Notes: generated by a model from the letters alone, not told the origin. A stretch of 64,000 nt of DNA from Streptomyces longisporoflavus (GCF_014649775.1 NZ_BMTR01000008.1:248001-312000), one strand, 5' to 3'; shown: positions 1-8,381, numbered from the stretch's first letter. Translations and numbers: made by a program.

Positions 1-269
1 TGGGCCGCTGAGGTGGCAGCCGTGACGACGCGGGAGAAGTAGGCGATCTCCGTGTAGTTCCAGGCGGTGGGGAACGTGGTGACCGCGATGCCGAGGGTCC
101 GTGTGCGCGGGGCGGTGCGGCGGGTGCCGTAGCCGAGGGCGGTGGCGGTTTCCCGTACCCGGCGGCGGGTGGCGCCGCCCAGGCGGCCGGTGCCGTTCAG
201 GGCGTGCGAGACCGTCGCGGTCGACACCTCCGCTGCGCGGGCTATGTCGGTGAGGGTGGGCCCTGGCAC
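1..269 (-). CDS. LacI-family transcriptional regulator, N-terminal fragment (cut by window edge)
   Basis: The reading frame runs leftwards from GTG at 269 off the window edge, so only about 89 N-terminal residues are present. They begin PGPTLTDIARAAEVSTATVS, followed by HALNGTGRLGGATRRR: a standard LacI helix-turn-helix and hinge helix. The sequence then enters the periplasmic-binding-protein-like domain (TLGIAVTTFPTAWNY). A purine-rich AGGA lies about 8 bp upstream of the GTG. The gene is divergent from the amidohydrolase at 464, so it may regulate that gene, but the ligand is unknown. Confidence 0.85.
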   Translation of the reverse strand, partial: MPGPTLTDIARAAEVSTATVSHALNGTGRLGGATRRRVRETATALGYGTRRTAPRTRTLGIAVTTFPTAWNYTEIAYFSRVVTAATSAA

Positions 270-387
270 GGCGGCAATCCTACGGATTCACTGTGCCGGG
301 GGCCATGTTTCCGCGGAATCCGTCGCGGGCGGCCGGTTCTGGTTAACGGGTTACTCGGTGAGGGTTTGTGGCGCCGCGGGGTTGTTG

Positions 388-414
388 CGCCGCCCGCCTC
401 GCGGCGGTTTTTTT
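388..414 (+). terminator. Terminator-like hairpin in the leader of the amidohydrolase gene
   Basis: CGCCGC (388-393) pairs with GCGGCG (401-406) over a 7-nt loop and is followed by a run of seven T (408-414). It lies upstream of a + strand gene rather than after one. A second CGCCGC at 372-377 could compete for the same 3' arm, so this could be an attenuator. It could also be a chance structure in GC-rich DNA. Confidence 0.35.
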
Positions 415-463
415 GCCCGCCCACCACCCGATTGCCCCGCGACACAACAACGAGGAGACCCCC

Positions 464-2362
464 ATGACCCCTCCGTACCCCTCCCCCCTCTCCCGGCGCG
501 GCCTCATCGCCGCCGCTGGTGCCGCCGGTGCCGCCGGTGCCGCCTCTGTCGTCGCGGGCGCACCCGGTGCCGCCGCCTCGTCGCCGCGCCGGTCCGCCGC
601 GCTCGTCGTACACAACTCCCGCGTCTTCAGCGGCCTCAAGGGCAACGCCCCCGCGCGGGCCGTCGCCGTCGGGCGGGACGGGAAGATCCTGGCCGTCGGG
701 AGCGACGCCTCGCTCAAGCGGTTCATCGGGCGGGACACGCAGGTCGTGGACGGGCGGGGCGGCACCCTCATGAGCGGCGTCCACGACGGGCACGCCCACC
801 CGATGGACGCCGCGAGCCGCTCGCTGCGGCCGTCCCTGGCCGGCGCCGAGCAGACCGTCGAGGAGTTGCGGAAGACGCTGACCGGGTTTCTGAAGGACTC
901 CGCCGAGCAGGAGCCCGACGGGTGGCTCGTGGTGGAGGACTGGAACCCGGTCGGGCTGCTGCCGCGCGGCACCGCCCCGCACCACTCCATGCTCGACGCC
1001 CTGCCCACCCGCCGCCCGATCGCCCTGCGCGGCGGCGACGGGCACAACCTGTGGGCCAATCAGCGCGCCCTGGACATAGCGAAGATCACCGCGTCGACCC
1101 CGGACCCGGTCGGCGGCAAGATCGTCAAGGGCGCGGACGGCAAGCCGACCGGCGTGCTCAAGGACGACGCCCAGCCGCTCGTCTCCCGGCACATCCCCGA
1201 GCCCGACGAGGCGCAGCTCGCGGACGCCGCCGCGAAGACCCTCGCCGAGGCCGCCGCGTCCGGCATCACGACCTTCATGGAAGCCGTGGTGGGCCGCGGC
1301 GAACTGAAGCTGTATCAGCGTCTGGCCGAGTCGGGCCGCCTGCTCCAGCGCATCGTGCCCGCCCTGCGCATCGAGTCCGGCCAGACCAAGGACCCGGCGG
1401 CGGCGGTCGCGTACGCGAAGGCGCTCCGAAAGGACTTCGGGGACGTGCGCGGGCTCCGCTTCGGCACCGTCAAGGTTTTCCTGGACGGGGTCATCGAGTA
1501 CCCGGCGCAGACCGCGGCGCTCCTGAAGCCCTACCTCGACAAGGACGGCAAACCCACCGACCACCGCGGCGACCTGTACGTCTCGCCGGCGGAGTTCGGC
1601 CGGCTCAGCGCCGCCTTCAACGCCGAGGGCTGGCAGATGCACGCGCACGCCATCGGCGACCGCGCGGTCCGTACCTCCCTGGACGGGTACGAGTACGCCC
1701 TGCGGAAGACCGGGGCGCGCGGCCTGCGCAACACCACCGCCCACCTCCAGCTCGTCGACCCCGCCGACCTGCCCCGCTTCGCCCGCCTCGGCGTGATCCC
1801 CTGCATGCAGCTCCAGTGGGCCACCCGCAACATCTGGACGATGGACGCCCTGCTGCCCTACATCGGCGCCGGCCGCCACCGTCTGCTGTACCCGGCGCGC
1901 GGTCTGGAGCGGCACGGGGCGCTGCTGTCCGGTGGCTCGGACTGGCCGGTCGACCCGTTGCAGGTGTGGAACCAGGTCCGTACCGCCGTCGACCGGTCCG
2001 GAGCCGGGGGCGAGGGTGACCTGTACCGCGCGGAGGAAGGCCTCAGCCGCTCGTCCGCCCTGCTCATGCACACCATCGGCACCGCGCGCCAACTCCGCAT
2101 GGACCACCTCACGGGAACCGTGGAACGGGGAAAGTCGGCCGATCTGGTGCTCCTCGACCGCGATGTGACGCGGTGTCCGGTGGCCGATATCAGCTCTGCC
2201 GAGGTGCGGCTGACGTTGACCGGAGGCACAGTGGTGCATGACGCCGACACATCGGCCGGGCGCGCTGCCGCCGCCCGGACGACGCGCGCGGCTGCCGGGC
2301 CCCGGCCCACGGCGCAGGCAGCGGTGCACGGTGGGCGGCACGCCTCGTGCGGATGCGGCTGA
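464..2362 (+). CDS. Tat-exported metal-dependent amidohydrolase (amidohydrolase 3 / YtcJ-like)
   Basis: This 632-residue protein belongs to the family of zinc-type amidohydrolases acting on amides, carbamates or formamides; its substrate is unknown. The N-terminus has a twin-arginine signal (SRRGLIAAAG plus an Ala-rich hydrophobic stretch), predicting export. An HxH metal motif (HDGHAHP) lies near residue 108, MHAHAIGDRA near 391 and GGSDWPVDP near 490. The start at 464 is chosen because GAGGAGA sits 7 bp upstream and the Tat signal follows at once. The first ATG at 368 would lie in the leader. The C-terminal 35 residues are Ala/Arg-rich and beyond the usual domain. Confidence 0.85.
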   Translation: MTPPYPSPLSRRGLIAAAGAAGAAGAASVVAGAPGAAASSPRRSAALVVHNSRVFSGLKGNAPARAVAVGRDGKILAVGSDASLKRFIGRDTQVVDGRGGTLMSGVHDGHAHPMDAASRSLRPSLAGAEQTVEELRKTLTGFLKDSAEQEPDGWLVVEDWNPVGLLPRGTAPHHSMLDALPTRRPIALRGGDGHNLWANQRALDIAKITASTPDPVGGKIVKGADGKPTGVLKDDAQPLVSRHIPEPDEAQLADAAAKTLAEAAASGITTFMEAVVGRGELKLYQRLAESGRLLQRIVPALRIESGQTKDPAAAVAYAKALRKDFGDVRGLRFGTVKVFLDGVIEYPAQTAALLKPYLDKDGKPTDHRGDLYVSPAEFGRLSAAFNAEGWQMHAHAIGDRAVRTSLDGYEYALRKTGARGLRNTTAHLQLVDPADLPRFARLGVIPCMQLQWATRNIWTMDALLPYIGAGRHRLLYPARGLERHGALLSGGSDWPVDPLQVWNQVRTAVDRSGAGGEGDLYRAEEGLSRSSALLMHTIGTARQLRMDHLTGTVERGKSADLVLLDRDVTRCPVADISSAEVRLTLTGGTVVHDADTSAGRAAAARTTRAAAGPRPTAQAAVHGGRHASCGCG

Positions 2363-2455
2363 CGCGGTGCGGCCACCTGGCGTACGGAAACGACGTAACG
2401 GAACTTCCGTACCGAACAAGACATTTCTCTTATGGCCTACCCCAGCGCGTGCGTC

Positions 2456-2471
2456 ATCTCATATCTGAGAT
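2456..2471 (+). promoter_or_regulatory. Perfect dyad over the promoter of the HTH-MurA gene (putative operator)
   Basis: ATCTCA-TATC-TGAGAT is a perfect 6-bp inverted repeat with a 4-bp centre, ending 12 bp before the ATG at 2484. It overlaps any possible -10 element (GATAAC at 2469-2474). Because the downstream protein carries its own XRE DNA-binding domain, autoregulation is the simplest inference. Confidence 0.5.
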
Positions 2472-2483
2472 AACCTGCGGAAC

Positions 2484-4013
2484 ATGGCAGACGATTACCT
2501 CGTACGTATCGGCAAGCTCATCCGTGACGCACGTCAGCACCGGGGCTGGACGCAGTCGCAGCTCGCCGAGGCGCTCAACACAAGTCAGAGCGCCGTGAAC
2601 CGCATCGAGCGCGGTAACCAGAACATCAGCCTTGAGATGATCGCGCGCATCGGCGAAGCCCTTGACAGCGAGATCGTCTCCCTCGGGTATGCCGGACCGA
2701 TGCATCTGCGCGTCGTCGGCGGGCGCCGTCTCTCCGGTTCCATCGACGTCAAGACGAGCAAGAACGCCTGCGTGGCGCTGCTCTGCGCCTCCCTGCTCAA
2801 CAAGGGACGCACGGTGCTGCGCCGCGTGGCGCGCATCGAGGAGGTCTACCGCCTCCTCGAAGTCCTCAACTCCATCGGCGTGCGCACCCGTTGGATCAAT
2901 GACGGCCACGACCTGGAGATCGTGCCGCCCGCCGAGCTCGACATGGAGGCCATCGACGCGCAGGCCGCGATCCGGACCCGCTCGATCATCATGTTCCTCG
3001 GCCCGCTGCTGCACCGCATGGACCGCTTCAACCTGCCGTACGCGGGCGGTTGCGACCTCGGCACCCGCACGATCGAGCCGCACATGATCGCGCTGCGCCG
3101 CTTCGGTCTCGACGTCGCCGCGACCGAGGGGCTCTACCACGCCGAGGTCGCGCGGGACGTCGTGCCGGACCGCCCGATCGTCCTGACCGAGCGCGGCGAC
3201 ACCGTGACCGAGAACGCCCTGCTGGCCGCGGCGCGCAGCGACTGCACGACCGTCATCCGCAACGCCTCGTCGAACTACATGGTCCAGGACCTGTGCTTCT
3301 TCCTGGAGGCGCTCGGCGTGAAGGTCGAGGGCATCGGCACGACGACTCTCACGGTGCACGGCGTACCGAACATCGATGTCGACGTGGACTACTCGCCCTC
3401 CGAGGACCCGGTCGAGGCGATGAGCCTGCTCGCCGCGGCGGTCGTCACGGAGTCCGAGCTGACGGTGAACCGCGTCCCGATCGAGTTCCTGGAGATCGAG
3501 CTCGCGGTCCTTGAGGAGATGGGGCTCGACCACGACCGTACGGCGGAGTACTTCGCCGACAACGGCCGTACGCGCCTGATCGACCTCACGGTCCGGCCCT
3601 CCAAGCTGGAGGCGCCGATCGACAAGATCCACCCGATGCCGTTCCCCGGCCTGAACATCGACAACGTCCCCTTCTTCGCGGCCATCGCGGCGGCGGCGCA
3701 GGGCAAGACGCTGATCCACGACTGGGTCTACGACAATCGCGCGATCTACCTCACGGACCTGAACCGCCTCGGCGGGCGCCTCCAACTCCTCGACCCGCAC
3801 CGGGTCCTGGTGGAGGGACCCACCCGCTGGCGCGCCGCGGAGATGATGTGCCCGCCCGCACTGCGGCCCGCCGTGGTCGTCCTGCTCGCGATGATGGCCG
3901 CCGAGGGCACGTCCGTGCTGCGCAACGTGTACGTGATCAACCGCGGTTACGAGGAACTGGCCGAGCGGCTCAACTCCGTGGGCGCGCAGATCGAGACGTT
4001 CCGCGACATTTAG
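2484..4013 (+). CDS. UDP-N-acetylglucosamine 1-carboxyvinyltransferase homologue with N-terminal XRE DNA-binding domain
   Basis: The protein has 509 residues. Residues about 8-60 are an XRE helix-turn-helix (RDARQHRGWTQSQLAEAL, SQSAVNRIERG). Residues about 75-505 are an EPSP-synthase/MurA fold. MurA transfers enolpyruvate from PEP to UDP-GlcNAc in the first committed step of peptidoglycan synthesis. The Lys-Asn pair of MurA is at 93-94 (KTSKNACVALL), and the catalytic Cys is kept at about 190 in GGCDLGTRT, so an active enzyme is plausible. A second, HTH-free MurA is normal in Streptomyces, which makes this a paralogue, perhaps a sensor of PEP or UDP-GlcNAc. I recall an S. coelicolor homologue with the same fusion (SCO5998). 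Confidence 0.85.
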   Translation: MADDYLVRIGKLIRDARQHRGWTQSQLAEALNTSQSAVNRIERGNQNISLEMIARIGEALDSEIVSLGYAGPMHLRVVGGRRLSGSIDVKTSKNACVALLCASLLNKGRTVLRRVARIEEVYRLLEVLNSIGVRTRWINDGHDLEIVPPAELDMEAIDAQAAIRTRSIIMFLGPLLHRMDRFNLPYAGGCDLGTRTIEPHMIALRRFGLDVAATEGLYHAEVARDVVPDRPIVLTERGDTVTENALLAAARSDCTTVIRNASSNYMVQDLCFFLEALGVKVEGIGTTTLTVHGVPNIDVDVDYSPSEDPVEAMSLLAAAVVTESELTVNRVPIEFLEIELAVLEEMGLDHDRTAEYFADNGRTRLIDLTVRPSKLEAPIDKIHPMPFPGLNIDNVPFFAAIAAAAQGKTLIHDWVYDNRAIYLTDLNRLGGRLQLLDPHRVLVEGPTRWRAAEMMCPPALRPAVVVLLAMMAAEGTSVLRNVYVINRGYEELAERLNSVGAQIETFRDI

Positions 4014-4015
4014 CC

Positions 4016-4063
4016 GTTTTCCCGTCCGCTTTCCGTCCGTTTTCCGTTCGTTTTTCCGTTCGC
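4016..4063. repeat. Pyrimidine-rich direct repeat in the convergent spacer
   Basis: Four or so imperfect copies of a TTTTCCGTCCG-like unit lie between the stop of the HTH-MurA gene and the convergent alpha/beta hydrolase. There is no clear hairpin. Transcription may end here, but no terminator can be defined. Confidence 0.4.
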
Positions 4064-4089
4064 CTGGGGGAGCCGGGCGGCGTGCCTGC

Positions 4090-4926
4090 CTACGTGTTCG
4101 TCACGAACTCCCGGATCGCCGCAGCCAGGCCGTCCGGGCGGTCCAGAGGGATCAAGGTGCGGCAGTCGTCCAGCTCCACCAGGCGGCTCTTGGGGAGCAG
4201 GTCGGCGAATCTGCGGCCGTGTTCCGGGGGCATCATCTTGTCCTGGCGGCCCCACACGACCAGGGCCGGCCTGTCGTACGCGCGCAGGGCCCGCGCCGCC
4301 TCCAGCATCTCCGTCCTGCGTGCGGAGCGCAGATAGCGGACCAGGATCCTGCGGGCCCCGGGGTCGGTGCGCAGGGGCGCGAGCCAGCGGTCCGTCAGGT
4401 CGTGCGGGACGGGGCGGTGCGCCATGACCGCGTATCCCGTGCCCGGCACGCGGCGCAGGGCGCGCACGGAGAGTACGCGGATCAGGAGTGCGATGCCGCC
4501 GGGGACGCGCGCGGCGGCATCCATCATCTTGCCGCCCGCGCGCGGCGGGTAGTTGTCGAAGGCCTCGCAGCCCGCGATGACCATCCGGCCGACGCGGTCG
4601 GGACGCTCGGCCGCGAGTTGCTGGAGCCGCCCCGCGTCGTTCTCGACGAAGACCGCGTCGTCGCCGAGGTCCAGCGCGTCGGCGAACTCACCGATCAGCC
4701 GGGCCATGGTCCGCGGCGACAGCTCGGCGCCCGGCTTCAGCGGCACTCGGTGACTGCCGTACGGGAGTGTCGGCACCAGGCAGCGGAACTCGTCGCCCAG
4801 TTCCTCGACGACGTGGCGCCATACGCTGCCGTCCTGCACGAGGCCGTGCAGGAGGACTATCGGCGTCCCCGTGCCTCCCGTGTCCTCGTACTCGACGGGT
4901 CCCGCGCTGAGTTCGATCCGTGCCAT
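4090..4926 (-). CDS. Alpha/beta hydrolase with haloalkane-dehalogenase-like nucleophile, catalytic His absent
   Basis: This 278-residue alpha/beta hydrolase has the oxyanion-hole motif LLHGLVQDG near residue 30. The nucleophile elbow VENDAGR (about residue 96) has Asp in the nucleophile position, as in haloalkane and fluoroacetate dehalogenases. The acid loop WGRQDKMMP is present. Where the catalytic His is expected the sequence reads DDCRTLIPLDRP, with no His, so classical hydrolysis is doubtful. The start MARIEL at 4926 follows a GGGGGC stretch; an upstream in-frame ATG (4965) would add 13 charged residues. It is the last gene of the leftward operon acyl-CoA dehydrogenase - Rid - hydrolase, with a 66-bp gap to the Rid gene. 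Confidence 0.75.
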   Translation of the reverse strand: MARIELSAGPVEYEDTGGTGTPIVLLHGLVQDGSVWRHVVEELGDEFRCLVPTLPYGSHRVPLKPGAELSPRTMARLIGEFADALDLGDDAVFVENDAGRLQQLAAERPDRVGRMVIAGCEAFDNYPPRAGGKMMDAAARVPGGIALLIRVLSVRALRRVPGTGYAVMAHRPVPHDLTDRWLAPLRTDPGARRILVRYLRSARRTEMLEAARALRAYDRPALVVWGRQDKMMPPEHGRRFADLLPKSRLVELDDCRTLIPLDRPDGLAAAIREFVTNT

Positions 4927-4992
4927 GGCAGCCCCCGCTTTTTCATCGCCTGATCGCCTGATCACCTGATCGCCGGTCCGACGCTATGCGGG

Positions 4993-5391
4993 TCAGTCGA
5001 GTACCGCTACCCCGTCCAGCTCCACCAGGCACTCTTCGTCCCAGAGGCGGACGGCGCCGATCACTGCCATGGCGGGGTATTCGCGTCCCGCCAATCGCCG
5101 CCAGATCCGCCCGAGTTCCGCCGCCTGCTTCCTGTAGTCGGCGACGTCCGTGGCGTAGACCGTGACGCGGGCGAGGTCGGCGGGGGTGCCGCCCGCGTGC
5201 CGCAGGGCAGTGAGGAGATTGGTCAGGGCCAGCTCGAACTGCTCGGGCAGGGTCGTGCCGGTGACCTTGCCTTCGGTGTCCAACGCCGTCTGGCCCGCGA
5301 GGAAGACGAGACGGCCGCCGGTCGCGGTGACGGCGTGCGAGAAGCCGATGGCCGGGGAGAGCTCGGAGGGGTTGACGCGTTCGAGGCTCAT
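4993..5391 (-). CDS. Rid family protein (YjgF/YER057c/UK114) lacking the RidA arginine
   Basis: The 132-residue protein spans the whole Rid fold (SPAIGFSHAVTATGGRLVFLAG near the start, LVELDGVAV at the end). Canonical RidA hydrolyses reactive enamines and imines using an Arg in a PARxxV motif near residue 105. Here that segment reads PAMAVIGAV, so the Arg is missing and the protein belongs to a non-RidA subfamily. Its ATG overlaps the acyl-CoA dehydrogenase stop (ATGA), indicating translational coupling. In this pathway the presumed CoA intermediate is an enamine, so a binding or ring-processing role is possible. Confidence 0.85.
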   Translation of the reverse strand: MSLERVNPSELSPAIGFSHAVTATGGRLVFLAGQTALDTEGKVTGTTLPEQFELALTNLLTALRHAGGTPADLARVTVYATDVADYRKQAAELGRIWRRLAGREYPAMAVIGAVRLWDEECLVELDGVAVLD

Positions 5392-6638
5392 GCGGAGGGC
5401 TCCTCGGGGGTGGCGGATTCGGGGGTGGCGGATTCGGGGGTGGCGGATTCGGGGGTGGCGGGTTGCGAGGTGGCGGGCTGCGCTCCGTCTGCCTCTGCGG
5501 AGTACAACTCCCTCGCGATGATGGTGCGTTGGACCTCGCTCGCGCCCTCGTAGATGCGGGGCGCGCGCACCTCGCGGTAGAGGTGCTCCAGCAGGTGGCC
5601 CCGCTGCAAGGCGCGCGCACCGTGCAGTTGGACCGCGGCGTCCACGACGTACTGCGCCGTCTCCGTGGCGATCAGCTTGGCCATGGCGGCGCGTCGGGCG
5701 ATGTCCGGTTCACCGCGGTCGTAGGCGGCCGCGGCCGCGTGCACCATCAGGCGGGCCGCCTCGGTCCGCGTCGCCATCTCGGCGACCTGGTGCGCCACGG
5801 CTTGGAGGTCCTTCAACTTGGCCCCGAACGCGTCCCGTTGAGCGGTGTGCGCGAGTGTCGCGTCGAGGGCGGCTGCCGCCATGCCGACCGCGAAGGCGCC
5901 GACGCTGGGCCGGAAGCGGTTGAGGGTGGTCATGGCGACGCGGAAACCGCGGTCGGGTTCGCCGAGCATGTCGTCGCCGGTGACGCGCACGCCGTCGAAG
6001 GCGAGGGCCCCGATCGGATGCGGGGAGAGCATGTCCAGGTGGGTCCCGGTGAGGCCGGCGCGGTCGGCGGGCACGAGGAAGGCGGTGACGCCGCGGGCGC
6101 CCGCGCCCGGGGTCGTACGGGCGAAGACGGTGTAGAAGTCGGCTTCGGGGGCGTTCGAGATCCAGCACTTCTCACCCGTGAGCCGCCAAGACGACACACC
6201 GTCCGGCTCCGCGCGCAGGGCCAGTGCCGCCGCGTCAGAGCCAGCGCCCGGTTCGGAGAGCGCGAAGGCGGCGACGGCGCGCCCCGCGCGGGCGGGGGCC
6301 AGCCACTGCTCGCGCTGCCGCGCGGATCCGTACGCGGCGACGGGATGCGCCCCGAGGCCTTGCAGAGCGAGCGCGGTCTCCGCCTCCGTACAGGCATAGG
6401 CGAGGGACTCACGCAGAAGACAGAGCCCGAGGGCGCCCTGTTCCGCAGCAGGGCCCCCCGCCCCCTCCCCCGCGAACAACCGGTCCAGTAGGCCCAATTC
6501 CCCCAGCGCCGCCACCAGGGGGCGGTTCACGCGGCCCGGTTCGCCCTTCTCCGCCAGGGGGCGCAGTCGCTCCTCGGCGAGGGTGCGTAGCTCCGTACAC
6601 CAGGCGGTTTGTTCCGGATCGAGCGAGAATGCCGTCAT
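5388..6638 (-). CDS. Acyl-CoA dehydrogenase of the aromatic-CoA cluster
   Basis: The protein has 416 residues, of which about 380 form a standard FAD acyl-CoA dehydrogenase: CWISNAPEADFYTVFAR in the middle beta domain, then GAKLKDLQAVAHQVAEMA. The catalytic base Glu is in RIYEGAS (about residue 361). It would oxidise an acyl-CoA at C2-C3 and pass electrons to ETF. The C-terminal tail is four ATPES-type pentapeptides, encoded by a 15-bp tandem repeat and outside the normal fold. The ATG at 6638 is preceded by GGAGGGGCC. It diverges from the CoA ligase across 102 bp that hold a putative PaaX operator, and is first in an operon with Rid and hydrolase. Confidence 0.9.
   Translation of the reverse strand: MTAFSLDPEQTAWCTELRTLAEERLRPLAEKGEPGRVNRPLVAALGELGLLDRLFAGEGAGGPAAEQGALGLCLLRESLAYACTEAETALALQGLGAHPVAAYGSARQREQWLAPARAGRAVAAFALSEPGAGSDAAALALRAEPDGVSSWRLTGEKCWISNAPEADFYTVFARTTPGAGARGVTAFLVPADRAGLTGTHLDMLSPHPIGALAFDGVRVTGDDMLGEPDRGFRVAMTTLNRFRPSVGAFAVGMAAAALDATLAHTAQRDAFGAKLKDLQAVAHQVAEMATRTEAARLMVHAAAAAYDRGEPDIARRAAMAKLIATETAQYVVDAAVQLHGARALQRGHLLEHLYREVRAPRIYEGASEVQRTIIARELYSAEADGAQPATSQPATPESATPESATPESATPEEPSA
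5406..5480. repeat. 15-bp tandem repeat inside the acyl-CoA dehydrogenase 3' end
   Basis: Three identical copies of GGGGGTGGCGGATTC (5406-5450) are followed by two diverged copies to 5480. Read on the - strand they encode ATPES pentapeptides at the protein's C-terminus. The 15-bp period keeps the frame, so copy number could vary without disrupting the gene. Confidence 0.9.
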
Positions 6639-6653
6639 GCCGGGCCCCTCCTC

Positions 6654-6689
6654 TATCGCGCACCGTTGACTGTCGTCACCATCACGATA
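6654..6689. promoter_or_regulatory. Putative PaaX operator in the ACAD/ligase divergent promoter
   Basis: The element has a left half TATCGCG then TGAC, the spacer TGTC, then GTCA and a right half ending GATA. The core TGACTGTCGTCAC (6667-6679) recurs exactly at 12414-12426, upstream of the crotonase gene. The outer sequence TATCGCG-N-AC also recurs there in inverted orientation. The PaaX-type regulator is encoded in this cluster, so it is the likely ligand. Confidence 0.6.
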
Positions 6690-6740
6690 CGCTCGTCGTG
6701 CGAGCTCACCACAAGCCCGATCGGCAAGGGGGCGACCCGC

Positions 6741-8381
6741 GTGGACGCCAAGAGTGCACCCCGACTCCACCCATCGGCTCACGTCGACACCTTCGCCAGG
6801 GAGCATCTCCCGCCGCCGGAGCAGTGGCCCGCGTTCGTCCACGACCGGCCCGAGCTGCACTACGCGGACCGCCTCAACTGCGGCACGGAGCTCCTGGACC
6901 GGACAATGGAGCGGTACGGCGCCGAGCGCCCCGCGTTCCGTACGGGCTCCGGCGACGTGTGGACGTACGGCGAACTGCGGCAGCACGTCGACCGGATCGC
7001 CCACGTCCTGACCGGCGAACTCGACGTCCTGCCCGGCCAGCGCGTCCTGCTGCGCGGCCCCACCACCCCCTGGCTCGCCGCCTGCTGGCTCGCGGTGATG
7101 AAGGCCGGCGCGGTCGCCGTCACCGTCCTGGCCCAGCAGCGCGCGCACGAGCTGACCACGATGTGCGAGATGGCCGAGGTCGCCCACGCCCTGTGCGACG
7201 CCCGCGCCGTCGACGACCTGATCAAGGCCGGGATACCGGGACTGAGCGTCACCACCTTCGGCGGGGACACGGACGACGACCTCCTCGCCCGCGCGGCCCG
7301 CCGGCCCGACGTCTACGACCCCGTCGACACCGCCGCCGACGACGTGGCCCTCATCGCCTTCACGTCCGGCACCACCGGACGCCCCAAGGGCTGCATGCAC
7401 TTCCACCGTGACGTGCTCGCCATCGCCGACACCTTCGCGCGCCATGTGCTCAAACCGGTGCCCGACGACGTGTTCGCGGGGAGCCCGCCGCTCGGATTCA
7501 CCTTCGGCCTCGGCGGACTCGTCGTCTTCCCGCTGCGGTTCGGCGCCTCGTCGCTGCTGCTCGAACAGGCCGCCCCCAAACAGCTGTTGCCCGCCATCGC
7601 CGAGCACGGCGTGAGCGTGCTCTTCACCGCGCCGACCGCCTACCGCACGATGCTCGACGAGCTGCGCGATCCCGGCGCCCCCGACGTCTCCACGCTGCGG
7701 CGGTGCGTCTCCGCGGGCGAGAACCTGCCCGCCGCCACCTGGCAGGCCTGGCACGAGCGCACCGGCCTGCGCATCATCAACGGCATCGGCGCGACCGAAC
7801 TCCTTCACATCTTCATCTCCGCCGCCGACGAGGCGATACGGCCCGGCACCACGGGACGCCCCGTTCCGGGGTGGCACGCGCGCGTGGTCGACGATTCGGG
7901 GGCCCCGGTGCCGGACGGGGAGCCGGGTCTGCTCGCGGTGCGCGGCCCTGTCGGCTGCCGGTATCTGGGCGACGAACGCCAGTTGCAGTACGTGCGCCAC
8001 GGCTGGAACGTCACCGGCGACACCTATGTCCGCGACGCCGACGGCTATTTCACCTACGTGGCCCGCGCGGACGACATGATCATTTCGGCCGGGTACAACA
8101 TCGCGGGCCCGGAGGTCGAGGATGCGCTCCTGCGCCACCCCGACGTCCTGGAAACAGCCGTCGTGGGGCTCCCCGACGAGCTGCGCGGGCAGCAGGTCGT
8201 CGCCTACGTGGTCCAGCGCCCCGGCACGGAACGCGACCCCGACCGGCTGCGCGAGTTCGTGAAGAGCGAGCTCGTGCCGTACAAGTGCCCGCGCGAGATC
8301 GTCTACCTGGACGCGCTGCCGCGCACCGCGACGGGCAAACTGCAACGGTTCCGGCTGCGGGAGCCGGGGCCCGTAGAGTGA
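6741..8381 (+). CDS. Aryl-CoA ligase (2-aminobenzoate/benzoate-CoA ligase family)
   Basis: This 546-residue ANL-superfamily ligase activates an aromatic acid to its CoA thioester using ATP. The P-loop motif TSGTTGRPKG lies near residue 208, YFTYVARADDMIISAGYNI near 440 and the C-terminal catalytic Lys in ATGKLQRF near 531. The N-terminal PSAHVDTFAREHLPPPEQW stretch is typical of 2-aminobenzoate-CoA ligases. GTG at 6741 is chosen because AAGGGGG lies 9 bp upstream; earlier codons would run into the operator. The gene is 4 bp from paaX and diverges from the acyl-CoA dehydrogenase. Benzoate or salicylate are alternative substrates. Confidence 0.85.
   Translation: MDAKSAPRLHPSAHVDTFAREHLPPPEQWPAFVHDRPELHYADRLNCGTELLDRTMERYGAERPAFRTGSGDVWTYGELRQHVDRIAHVLTGELDVLPGQRVLLRGPTTPWLAACWLAVMKAGAVAVTVLAQQRAHELTTMCEMAEVAHALCDARAVDDLIKAGIPGLSVTTFGGDTDDDLLARAARRPDVYDPVDTAADDVALIAFTSGTTGRPKGCMHFHRDVLAIADTFARHVLKPVPDDVFAGSPPLGFTFGLGGLVVFPLRFGASSLLLEQAAPKQLLPAIAEHGVSVLFTAPTAYRTMLDELRDPGAPDVSTLRRCVSAGENLPAATWQAWHERTGLRIINGIGATELLHIFISAADEAIRPGTTGRPVPGWHARVVDDSGAPVPDGEPGLLAVRGPVGCRYLGDERQLQYVRHGWNVTGDTYVRDADGYFTYVARADDMIISAGYNIAGPEVEDALLRHPDVLETAVVGLPDELRGQQVVAYVVQRPGTERDPDRLREFVKSELVPYKCPREIVYLDALPRTATGKLQRFRLREPGPVE

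Noticed and set aside
6639..8345. Leftward extension of the acyl-CoA dehydrogenase frame opposite the CoA ligase
   Set aside because: The added residues are Gly/Arg/Val-rich and antisense to a clear ligase. The dehydrogenase fold starts at 6638.
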